Of a DNA stretch of 64,000 nucleotides, positions 55,950 through 64,000 are shown in pieces. The number at the start of each line of letters is the position of its first letter. Position 1 is the stretch's first letter. The stretch spans positions 1-64,000 of the forward strand of contig CALLWB010000090.1 of the NCBI GenBank assembly GCA_938016265.1, read 5' to 3'. Both the position numbers and the translations under genes were made by a program. Below the pieces are notes generated by a model. It saw only the letters and a program-made list of their open reading frames with translations, searched no databases and was not told where the DNA came from. This stretch comes from an uncultured Saprospiraceae bacterium (GTDB taxonomy: Bacteria > Bacteroidota > Bacteroidia > Chitinophagales > Saprospiraceae).

Positions 55950-57026
55950 CTAATCCTCCCAATATTCTTTACCTTTTTGATCGATGTACCCCCATTTCTC
56001 TCCACGTTTGACTTTTGCCAAACCATTTTGGAAGGAGTACGCACTAGAATAAATACATGGCACTACAATTCTTCCTCTTTTATTCATAAATCCCCAATAC
56101 CCACCTAGTTTAACCATAGACAACCCTTCAGAAAAAGAGAGCGCATCGTCATATTTTCCACTGATAACGTTAGTTCCATTTTTATCAATGAATATGATTT
56201 TCTTTTTACTTCTTACTTTTGCCAGTTTTTCTGAAAATGGCAACGCGTCATAATATTGACACCTAATTGTCCAACTTCCCTCATCATCGATGAATCCGTA
56301 TTTTTCATTTATTTCGACAAGAGCCAGACCGTTTTCAAAGTTGTGTGCTTCATTGTAGGCAAAGGGAATAACGACTTCGTTGTTTTTATTAATGTATCCC
56401 CATTTTCCACTTTCTTTTACCATTGCCAGTCCTTCTGAAAATTTTCTGGCGTTTTCATATTCGGGGATTACAATTCGCTGTTCTTTGGCGTTTATAAATC
56501 CCCATTTGTTTTCAATTTTTACGGCAGCCACTTCTTCTGAAAATGGATAAACCATTTCATATTCTAATTCAATCACTTCTTTGCCTTCCAGGTCTATAAA
56601 CCCCCATTTTCCTTCGAGCTTCACTGGTATTAGCATTCTAGAATCAAAGGTACTTTTATCCAATTGAATGTTGCTATATTTTGGGTCGACTAGAATTTCT
56701 CCAATTGAGTTAATCACGCCCCATTTTTCATTTATTTTCACTCCTGCAATTCCCTTTACAAAGTGGGTCATGCGATCATATTTTGTAGGCAGAATTTCCT
56801 TCCCTTCTGAACTAATAAAGCCCCATTTTCCTCTATACTTGACTGCAACCATACTATCGGTAAACAACTCTACCCGCTGAAATTTCCAGGGAATAGTAAT
56901 CTCACTTTTTTCATTACAGAACCCCCATTTATCCCCATTTCTATGAGGTATAAAGTCTGATTGTGCAATAGTAATATTAGGTACAATAAGAAAAAATAAA
57001 TAAGATAGGGTAGAATATAAATTCAT
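55950..57026 (-). CDS. Secreted WG-repeat protein (second)
   Basis: 358 residues from ATG 57026; the frame opens at a TTG 36 bases earlier, but the ATG directly begins the signal peptide MNLYSTLSYLFFLIV (ending ITIAQ). The rest is about seven WG repeats of roughly 46 residues (KWGFISSEGKEILPTKYDRM, KWGYINKNNEVVIPFAYNEA), the last ending KWGYIDQKGKEYWED. Better conserved than the one at 23453-24454. No lipobox, membrane anchor or T9SS tail is seen. WG repeats have no established activity. It is divergent from the malonyl-CoA-synthetase-like gene. Confidence 0.86.
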   Translation of the reverse strand: MNLYSTLSYLFFLIVPNITIAQSDFIPHRNGDKWGFCNEKSEITIPWKFQRVELFTDSMVAVKYRGKWGFISSEGKEILPTKYDRMTHFVKGIAGVKINEKWGVINSIGEILVDPKYSNIQLDKSTFDSRMLIPVKLEGKWGFIDLEGKEVIELEYEMVYPFSEEVAAVKIENKWGFINAKEQRIVIPEYENARKFSEGLAMVKESGKWGYINKNNEVVIPFAYNEAHNFENGLALVEINEKYGFIDDEGSWTIRCQYYDALPFSEKLAKVRSKKKIIFIDKNGTNVISGKYDDALSFSEGLSMVKLGGYWGFMNKRGRIVVPCIYSSAYSFQNGLAKVKRGEKWGYIDQKGKEYWED

Positions 57027-57185
57027 GATAAATGAACTAAAATATATAGCTTTGTCAATCAAAACGAGTTAACCATTCATGGTTAAAACGTATGTTACTT
57101 CAATTCGCTGCGTACGATCAAAAAATATTAGATATATTTAAATATTGTACATCTCAAGCGTTGGCTAAATTAAGGATATTAATTA

Positions 57186-58685
57186 ATGAAAAAAAATATT
57201 ACGCTAGAACTAATCGAAAGAGCAAGAAACTTTAACACTCGAACCGCCATTATTGATGGGAATGGCTCTTATTCCTTTCAACAGTTATTAAAAGACTCTT
57301 CTAAGGCAGCAAGTTTACTACTCAATGGAAAAAGTGATCTTGAGGAAGCCAGAATCGCTTTTCTGGTTCCTTCCTCCTATGAATATGTTGTTTGGCAATG
57401 GGGAATCTGGCAAGCTGGAGGCATCGCTGTTCCACTTTGTGTGTCTCACCCTAGTAAAGAATTAGAATATGTTATAAACGATACCGACTGCAAACAACTC
57501 ATCTCGCACGTCAGTTTTTCTGAAAAAATCAACCCGCTTAGAGCAATCAATCACCTTAATATTGTTGATGTAAACAGTTTTAAGGGAATTCAGCCTGTGG
57601 CTCTTCCAGCCATAAACTTTGACAGAAGAGCAATGATCATTTATACCAGTGGCACGACAGGTAAACCTAAAGGGGTAGTGACTACACACCAAAACATTCA
57701 TGCTCAAATAACCTCATTAATTGATGCTTGGGAATGGACAAAGGACGACTATATTCTAAATTGCCTTCCATTGCATCATGTACATGGCGTTATCAATGTT
57801 TTAAGTTGTTCGTTGTGGGCCGGAGCGAAGTGCCATATGATTCCAAAATTTAAAAGCGCTCTTGTTTGGTCATTGTTTTCAGAGGCCCACCCTACTCTAT
57901 TTATGGCGGTGCCAACTATTTATCATAAATTAATTCAATATTTTGATCAAGCAGATTCCCAAACTCAGGAAAAACTCAAAACAGCCAGCAAAAAATTGAG
58001 ATTGATGGTGTCAGGATCCGCTGCTCTTCCTGTATCTGTCCTCAAAAAATGGAAGACTATTAGTAGCCATACTTTATTAGAACGCTATGGAATGACAGAG
58101 ATTGGTATGGCCTTGTCCAACAGTTATTCAAACGAAAGAATTCCTGGCCATGTTGGGAAACCGCTGCCGGGTGTATCTGTAAAAATAGTAAATGATGAAG
58201 GACAGAATGCGGCTAGTGAAGAATCTGGAGAACTTAGAATCAAAGGGTCTGGTGTTTTTTTGGAATATTGGCGAAAACCTGAAGCGACAAAACAAGCATT
58301 TATAGATGGCTGGTTTTGCACGGGAGATATTGTCACTATAAATGAAAACGGCATATTCAAAATAGTTGGCCGAAATTCTGTTGACATCATAAAAACAGGC
58401 GGATTTAAAGTTTCTGCTCTTGAGATCGAAGAAGAATTGCGAAGTCATAAGAAGATAAATGAATGTGCTGTAGTTGGTATTCCAGATGAAGAATGGGGGC
58501 AGCGAGTTGCATTGGCAGCTTGCCTTTTACCAGGAGAACAATTGGCAGTCGCCGATCTTAAATCATGGGCAAAGGACAGACTAGCCCCTTACAAAATCCC
58601 AAGCACCGTAAAAATTTTGGAAAAACTTCCACGCAATGCAATGGGTAAGGTAATGAAACCAAAAATAGTAGCACTTTTTAAGTAA
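57186..58685 (+). CDS. Malonyl-CoA synthetase-like AMP-binding enzyme
   Basis: 499 residues, the length of MatB and ACSF3. The ANL-superfamily marks are present: P-loop IYTSGTTGKPKGVV near 154-168, LPLHHVHGVINVL, motif SGSAALP near 278 then LLERYGMTEIGMALS, WFCTGDI near 378, and the C-terminal catalytic Lys in PRNAMGKV. HHVHG, LERYGMTEIGMALS and TGGFKVSALEIE are close to human ACSF3 and bacterial MatB, which make malonyl-CoA from malonate, ATP and CoA. Substrate assignment is by similarity, since other acids are possible in this family. Cytoplasmic and monocistronic. Confidence 0.85.
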   Translation: MKKNITLELIERARNFNTRTAIIDGNGSYSFQQLLKDSSKAASLLLNGKSDLEEARIAFLVPSSYEYVVWQWGIWQAGGIAVPLCVSHPSKELEYVINDTDCKQLISHVSFSEKINPLRAINHLNIVDVNSFKGIQPVALPAINFDRRAMIIYTSGTTGKPKGVVTTHQNIHAQITSLIDAWEWTKDDYILNCLPLHHVHGVINVLSCSLWAGAKCHMIPKFKSALVWSLFSEAHPTLFMAVPTIYHKLIQYFDQADSQTQEKLKTASKKLRLMVSGSAALPVSVLKKWKTISSHTLLERYGMTEIGMALSNSYSNERIPGHVGKPLPGVSVKIVNDEGQNAASEESGELRIKGSGVFLEYWRKPEATKQAFIDGWFCTGDIVTINENGIFKIVGRNSVDIIKTGGFKVSALEIEEELRSHKKINECAVVGIPDEEWGQRVALAACLLPGEQLAVADLKSWAKDRLAPYKIPSTVKILEKLPRNAMGKVMKPKIVALFK

Positions 58686-59142
58686 AAAAATACCCAAATA
58701 TATTTACCCCTGTTCATTTAGTTTTAGCCTAATGGAAGCGAATGACAAAAATCTAACGTTTAGTATAGGGAAGGCACTATATGGAAAAGTTATTTAAGCT
58801 AAAAAATGAACTACCCAAACTGGCATAGTGTGTTGTAAATCAATTTTTTAAACTAAAGGGTTGAATAAATGCCTACAATATATTTATAAACGACAAAGAA
58901 GATTGTATAAAATCTGTACTTTTGCCGTAATACAGGAGTTAAATTTGCTTAACAACCAGACAATGCTACTTTTTATTTTTGAGGCATAAAAAGTAAGGAT
59001 CATTTTGCACATTTATCGCTCATATGAAAAACTAACAATTTCTAATGTTCGGACTTTCTTTCTTTTGAAAGGGGGGCAATGAATTTCTCTGGTGTCTTTT
59101 ATACGATTCATTGATGACCGAAATACCAAATCTACTATTAGC
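58686..59142. other. Intergenic region upstream of giant SprB gene
   Basis: 457 AT-rich bases. It contains an exact -7 element (58917-58924) and a small CTTTCTTTTGAAAG hairpin near 59053-59066. No small gene is recognised. Confidence 0.55.
58917..58924 (+). promoter_or_regulatory. Candidate -7 element of the second giant SprB gene
   Basis: TACTTTTG matches TAnnTTTG exactly. No good TTTG box is seen 17-23 bases upstream, and the leader to the ATG would be about 210 bases. Confidence 0.35.
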
Positions 59143-62100
59143 ATGTATAACCTGTCTGCAATTCTAAAATTGAAAATAATTTTCTTTTTTCTGGTAGGAA
59201 GCTACGCTTCTAATGCGCAACTGTTTGTTACAGACGCGACTGTCCCACCATTTAATCCTGTCAATCTGGTAGAAAATGTATTTCTAGGCTCCGGTGTGGA
59301 TGTGATCAACATCAATTATACTGGAGCGCCGATGGCAATGGGATATTTTGATGGCAACTCCAGCAATATTAATTTGAATCGTGGAATTCTGATGACCTCG
59401 GGAGATGCAAACAATGCCGTTGGCCCAAACAATAATGCAGGCCTGGGCACACAAAATTCTGGAGTAAGTGATCCTGATTTAGTTGCAATAACGGGCAATA
59501 CAATAGACGATGCATCTATAATTACCATAGACTTTATCCCTTATTCAGACACCCTTCGATTTAGATATGTGTTTGCCTCAGAAGAATACGACGAGTTTGT
59601 TTGTTCTGGAGTAAACGATGCCTTTGGCTTTTTTATAAGTGGACCAGGAATCAATGGACCATTTGCTAACAATTCTGCAAATATTGCCTTGATTCCAGGA
59701 ACAACCACTCCAGTTACAATAGACAATGTCAACAATGGAGGTGGAGGCTGTATGCCAACAAATGTGGGCTATTACATCAACAACGACAATGGAATAACCG
59801 TACAATACGATGCCTTTACAACAGTACTAACTGCAACAGCGGTGGTGATGCCTTGCAACCAATACAAAATTAAACTAGCCATCGGAGACGCAGGAGATGA
59901 TATATATGACTCTGGAGTTTTCCTCCAAGCCAATAGTTTTGGTACAAATGCCTTGAATGTTTCGGTACTCTCTGCAAGCCCTGATACTACAGTAGTCGAA
60001 GGCTGCCTAAGTGGAAGTATCGTTTTTGAATTGGACGAACCAACCACCTTCAATTATCCAATAACCTATAATGTGTGGGGCACAGCTGTAAATGGCGTCG
60101 ACTATGAGCTTTTGCCAGGAACACTTATCATTCCTGCAGGAGAAGATTCCACAGCGCTGGTATTTAATCCGTTTGAAGATGGAATACCCGAGAGTTTAGA
60201 AACCATTGTAGTCGAAATAAATACCAATGCCTGCAAACAGGATACCATTTACATGTATATTCGGGATAATGAATTGGTCGCACCAATTGTAGATAATGTA
60301 AGTATCTGTCCAGGAGATCCGATCACTCTTGATGCAACACTCCCAACCATTTTGCCAACTAGCACTACTTTTACCAACAATACACCGCAACCTATACCGG
60401 ACAACGACATTCAAAACCCCATCACCTCCGACATCAACCTTACCGGAGTAATACCTACAGTGATTACCGCAAATACTATTCTTTCTGTTTGTATTGACAT
60501 CACTCATCCCTGGGATAGCGATCTGGATATTTATCTAATTTCACCAGATGGCCAGGTACTTGAATTGGCAACCGACCTTGGTCCGGCAGCTGGAAATTTT
60601 ACAAACACCTGTTTTACGCTTGATGCTACGGATTTCATTAAAGATATTACCGCAGCTGGTGCTCCATTTACAGGCAATTTCCAACCAGAAGGTCCATGGT
60701 CGGATATCTTTGGTGGTGCGAGTAATGGGGCATGGACACTTCAGGTCAGTGATGATGCAAATGGATTTACAGGGACGCTAAATAGCTGGTCAATCACTGT
60801 TCCTCCTACTTATTCCGTCACCTATTCCTGGAGTCCTACTAATGATTTGACTTGCACAGATTGTCCGGTTACGATAGCGTCTCCGTCTGTAGAAACTACG
60901 TACTGGGTGACTGCAACAGATAGCTATGGTTGTTTCACGGAAGACTCTGTGCTGGTTTCGATGTTGGCAGATTTACCTGCGCCTGCGGTAACATGTACCG
61001 TATCTGGCACCTCTATTACTTTTAGCTGGATGCCAATATTGGGCGGAACGGGCTATGAAGTAAATGTAGACAACGGAGGATGGATACCTGCGAATGGCAC
61101 CTTGATGCACACGGTAGCCGGAGCAATCGGACAAACAATTAGTATAGAAGTACGTGGATTAAGTGCTACTTGCAATGCGCTATCTGGAACAACATCATGT
61201 ATGATACCGAACTGTAGTTTCAGTTCCGTCATCAACAGCACAGCAGACATTAATTGCAATGGGGGCAGTGATGGTAGTATTTCGATAACTGCTACCAGTG
61301 GTACAGCCCCCTATCAATATTCATTAAATTCAGGAACTCCACAAGCCAATGGTACGTTCTCCAATTTGACGGCAGGAATGTATACCATTGACATGACGGA
61401 CGATTTGGGTTGTAGTACTTCTCAAACCATTACTCTTTTAGAACCTTTGGCACTTGGTATTTCTGTAACTGGCGCCGATATTTCGTGTTTTGGTGCCAAT
61501 GATGGTTCTGCCACGATGGCGGTAACTGGAGGAGTTTTGCCTTATAATATTAACTGGGACAACTCTGCAACCACGTTTTCAATTAGTGGACTTTCTCCAA
61601 ATACCTATACGGTTACAGTTACGGACAATAACGGATGTGCGATTGTAGATAATGTTATTATTAATGAACCACTTTCGTTGAATGTACTACTAGCCACTAC
61701 AGACATTAGTTGTGCAGGAGCAAATGACGGTAGTCTTGTTGCTACTGTCAGTGGAGGAACAGCCAATTACGATTATTTATGGAGTACGAATGCGACTACC
61801 TCTTCTATCTCCGGACTGAATTCCGGTACTTATTTCTTATCGGTTACTGATGCCAATTCATGTTTGAGAACGGCTTCTGCTGTGGTAACTGAACCGTTAC
61901 CGATTTTATTAAGCAGTACTTCTATTTCTGCTAGCTGTAATGGTGGCTCAGATGGGGCTGCAACAATTTCTGCTAGTGATGGAATTGGAATGTATACCTA
62001 TACTTGGGATGCCGCCACTGGAAATCAAGCAACCGCTACGGCCAACAATTTACCATTCGGCAATTATACGGTAACGGTATCTGATGCCAATGGATGTCAG

Positions 62101-64000
62101 GCTACGGCCACTGTTGGTGTTGGGGAATTGTCTTCCGTCGTATTTTCACTATCTGCGACTGATGTCAATTGTTTTGGGGATACTGACGGAACAGCAACTG
62201 CGATGGTTACTGCAGGTACTGCACCACTTACTTATGTCTGGAGCACTACTCCACCGCAAAATATGCCTACTGCCACAGGGTTAGCTGCCGGAAACTATGT
62301 AATTACAATAACTGATGCTGGTGGCTGTAATGTGATTGACAATATTACTATAAATGGGCCAACTCAAATAATTAGCACCAGCCAAAGCACAGACATCACC
62401 TGTAATGGAGCAAACGACGGTTCTGCATCAATTAGTGCTAGCGGTGGAACACCAGGATATACTTATTTATGGAATGATGCCCTTTTGCAGACTACTTCCA
62501 CCATATCCGGTCTTAGTCAGGGAACATTCATAGTAACAATAACAGATACCAATAATTGCACTTCTACTAATTCCGTCACTATTTCAGAGCCGTCCTTTTT
62601 AACCAATACAATTAGTGGAACGGATGTCTCTTGTAATGGAGGAAGTGATGGTGGAGCTGCTATAGTTGCTTCAGGAGGTACGCCAAATTACACCTATCTA
62701 TGGAGCAACTTAGCAACAACAGCTAGTATTTCAAATTTAACTAGCGGAACCTATACCGTTACTGTTTTTGATAATAATGGGTGTGCTTCTACGAATACTA
62801 TTACTATAAATCAACCAACGCCGATTTCAATTACGTCAACAATACCAAATCCGGTGTCTTGTTTTGGAGGAAGTAATGGTTCTATTGTAATCACCGCTTC
62901 TGGTGGTACTGCACCGCTTACTTATAGCGCTGACAATGGTGGGACTTTTCAATTGGGTAACACCTTTTCAGGTTTACCTGCAGGCACTTATACTATTGTA
63001 GTGCAGGACGCAAATTCTTGTCAAACGTCTAGTTCAACAACAATTTCAGAGCCTACTGCTTTAAGTGTTACTAGTATCACTTCCACTCCAGAAAGTTGCT
63101 TTGGGAATGATGGGACAGCAACAGTCGCAGTTACTGGAGGAACAGGTGCACTTGGAGCGTACACCTATCTTTGGACGCCTTCGGGACAATCAACTTCTAC
63201 CGCTATTGGACTAGCTACTGCAAACTATACGGTTCTTGTAACTGATTTAAATGGATGTACTATAACTTCCACTGTAAATGTGGGTGGCCCTTCACCCATC
63301 CTATTAACCACCTCAGGCAATCCTGCTTCTTGTAGTGGGAGCAATGATGGAAGTGCGACCGTTACTGCCACCGGAGGAACAGGAGGCTTCACTTATCAGT
63401 GGGATGCTGCAGCTGGAAATCAAATAACAAGTACGGCAACGAATCTTGCAGCGGGAACCTATCAAGTCACCGTATCTGATATGAGCGGTTGTACGGAAAC
63501 AGCTTCTGTAAATCTCAACCAACCCGATGCACTGCTAGTTTCAGCAACTAGTTCTGCGGTGACCTGTTTTGGAGAGCAGACTGGATCTGCAACCGCCTCA
63601 AGTTCAGGTGGAACTCCGCCCTATACTTATCTATGGGATGCTGCTGCAAATAGTCAGAATACCGTACTTGCAACTGGTTTAGGAGCCGGCACTTATACGG
63701 TATCTGTTTTTGATAATAATGGATGTTCAAGTACTACCTCCATTGTCGTAAATCAGCCAGGTAGTCCTGTTGGGGTTTTTAGTATAACGAATACCTCCGT
63801 TAATTGTAATGGAGGGAGTGATGGTACAGCCACAGTGATTGCCCAAGGAGGCACAATGCCTTATACCTATTTATGGAATGATACAAACAACCAAACGTTG
63901 TCCACTGCCATTGGTTTGGTGGCTGGAAACTATGTTATTACTATAACTGACGCAAATGGATGTCAGCAAACAGGTACCACTACGCTAACTGAACCTACAC
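59143..64000 (+). CDS. Giant SprB-repeat protein with choice-of-anchor-L domain (C-terminus off right edge)
   Basis: The reading frame is open from ATG 59143 to the right edge, 1619 codons. A signal peptide ends SNAQ. Residues about 40-270 resemble the choice-of-anchor L domain (YVFASEEYDEFVC, NDAFGFFISGPGI, IGDAGDDIYDSGVFL). A Calx-beta-like strand region follows (about 280-370; DYELLPGTLIIPAGEDS). A proprotein-convertase P-domain-like segment is at about 440-550 (DLDIYLISPDG, SDDANGFTGTLNSW), then a fibronectin-type segment. From about 689 on, SprB repeats run continuously; I count 12 (CNGGSDGSISI, CFGANDGSATM and so on). A T9SS tail would lie beyond the edge. Surface adhesin is inferred. 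Confidence 0.87.
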   Translation, partial: MYNLSAILKLKIIFFFLVGSYASNAQLFVTDATVPPFNPVNLVENVFLGSGVDVININYTGAPMAMGYFDGNSSNINLNRGILMTSGDANNAVGPNNNAGLGTQNSGVSDPDLVAITGNTIDDASIITIDFIPYSDTLRFRYVFASEEYDEFVCSGVNDAFGFFISGPGINGPFANNSANIALIPGTTTPVTIDNVNNGGGGCMPTNVGYYINNDNGITVQYDAFTTVLTATAVVMPCNQYKIKLAIGDAGDDIYDSGVFLQANSFGTNALNVSVLSASPDTTVVEGCLSGSIVFELDEPTTFNYPITYNVWGTAVNGVDYELLPGTLIIPAGEDSTALVFNPFEDGIPESLETIVVEINTNACKQDTIYMYIRDNELVAPIVDNVSICPGDPITLDATLPTILPTSTTFTNNTPQPIPDNDIQNPITSDINLTGVIPTVITANTILSVCIDITHPWDSDLDIYLISPDGQVLELATDLGPAAGNFTNTCFTLDATDFIKDITAAGAPFTGNFQPEGPWSDIFGGASNGAWTLQVSDDANGFTGTLNSWSITVPPTYSVTYSWSPTNDLTCTDCPVTIASPSVETTYWVTATDSYGCFTEDSVLVSMLADLPAPAVTCTVSGTSITFSWMPILGGTGYEVNVDNGGWIPANGTLMHTVAGAIGQTISIEVRGLSATCNALSGTTSCMIPNCSFSSVINSTADINCNGGSDGSISITATSGTAPYQYSLNSGTPQANGTFSNLTAGMYTIDMTDDLGCSTSQTITLLEPLALGISVTGADISCFGANDGSATMAVTGGVLPYNINWDNSATTFSISGLSPNTYTVTVTDNNGCAIVDNVIINEPLSLNVLLATTDISCAGANDGSLVATVSGGTANYDYLWSTNATTSSISGLNSGTYFLSVTDANSCLRTASAVVTEPLPILLSSTSISASCNGGSDGAATISASDGIGMYTYTWDAATGNQATATANNLPFGNYTVTVSDANGCQATATVGVGELSSVVFSLSATDVNCFGDTDGTATAMVTAGTAPLTYVWSTTPPQNMPTATGLAAGNYVITITDAGGCNVIDNITINGPTQIISTSQSTDITCNGANDGSASISASGGTPGYTYLWNDALLQTTSTISGLSQGTFIVTITDTNNCTSTNSVTISEPSFLTNTISGTDVSCNGGSDGGAAIVASGGTPNYTYLWSNLATTASISNLTSGTYTVTVFDNNGCASTNTITINQPTPISITSTIPNPVSCFGGSNGSIVITASGGTAPLTYSADNGGTFQLGNTFSGLPAGTYTIVVQDANSCQTSSSTTISEPTALSVTSITSTPESCFGNDGTATVAVTGGTGALGAYTYLWTPSGQSTSTAIGLATANYTVLVTDLNGCTITSTVNVGGPSPILLTTSGNPASCSGSNDGSATVTATGGTGGFTYQWDAAAGNQITSTATNLAAGTYQVTVSDMSGCTETASVNLNQPDALLVSATSSAVTCFGEQTGSATASSSGGTPPYTYLWDAAANSQNTVLATGLGAGTYTVSVFDNNGCSSTTSIVVNQPGSPVGVFSITNTSVNCNGGSDGTATVIAQGGTMPYTYLWNDTNNQTLSTAIGLVAGNYVITITDANGCQQTGTTTLTEPT

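Noticed and set aside
1-64000. Possible CRISPR array from the many repeats
   Set aside because: The repeats are 220-240 bp protein-coding SprB units, not short spaced direct repeats, and no cas gene is present.

Overview
The window comes from a member of the Bacteroidota, most likely Saprospiria or a close relative. This is inferred from many T9SS type A C-terminal sorting domains, SprB-repeat giant surface proteins, DUF5686 and DUF5916 outer-membrane proteins, a TonB-dependent receptor with a CarboxypepD_reg domain, WG-repeat proteins, AT-rich intergenic DNA and promoters of the TTTG / TAnnTTTG type. I found no rRNA, tRNA, CRISPR array, transposase or phage gene, so it looks like ordinary chromosome rich in secreted proteins.

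Layout. 1-6848 (-) is the N-terminal 2282 codons of a giant SprB-repeat protein whose C-terminus lies beyond the left edge. 7199-8572 (+) is a secreted YHYH-domain protein and 8805-12017 (-) a secreted protein with beta-trefoil-like repeats. 12404-17518 (+) holds small cellular genes (rlmF, dps, cupin) and several lipoproteins or small proteins: a thioredoxin-fold lipoprotein, two tandem Kunitz/BPTI-type inhibitor lipoproteins, a pentapeptide-repeat protein and a GH25 lysozyme-like lipoprotein. 17524-24454 holds an M43-like metalloprotease lipoprotein, a TPR lipoprotein, a WGR-ankyrin protein, yebC and a WG-repeat protein.

24727-31895 (-) is a compact NAD-salvage operon in the order pncB, nrtR, acyl-CoA dehydrogenase, pncA, tandem AAA+ ATPase. 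pncB and nrtR abut with no gap, and pncA and the ATPase gene overlap by one base. Upstream of pncB a consensus Bacteroidota promoter has its -7 element inside a near-perfect 23-bp palindrome, the best candidate for the NrtR operator.

32193-44358 carries outer-membrane proteins (DUF5916, DUF5686, TonB-dependent receptor), a small lipoprotein, a coiled-coil membrane protein, an exonuclease-rpe gene pair and a TlpA-like thioredoxin. 44783-57026 carries a lipoprotein, a von Willebrand A protein, a small beta-barrel protein, a 1984-residue M36-type metallopeptidase with 14 SprB repeats and a second WG-repeat protein. 57186-58685 (+) is a malonyl-CoA-synthetase-like enzyme. 59143-64000 (+) is the N-terminal 1619 codons of a second giant SprB-repeat protein that runs off the right edge.

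The main theme is secretion and surface display: several products carry T9SS sorting tails or SprB arrays, and there are many lipoproteins, including a protease, a lysozyme and two protease inhibitors. The items most worth following up are the NrtR/pncB operator-promoter overlap, the twin Kunitz lipoproteins that differ at the P1 residue, and the four-module AAA+ protein encoded with NAD-salvage genes.
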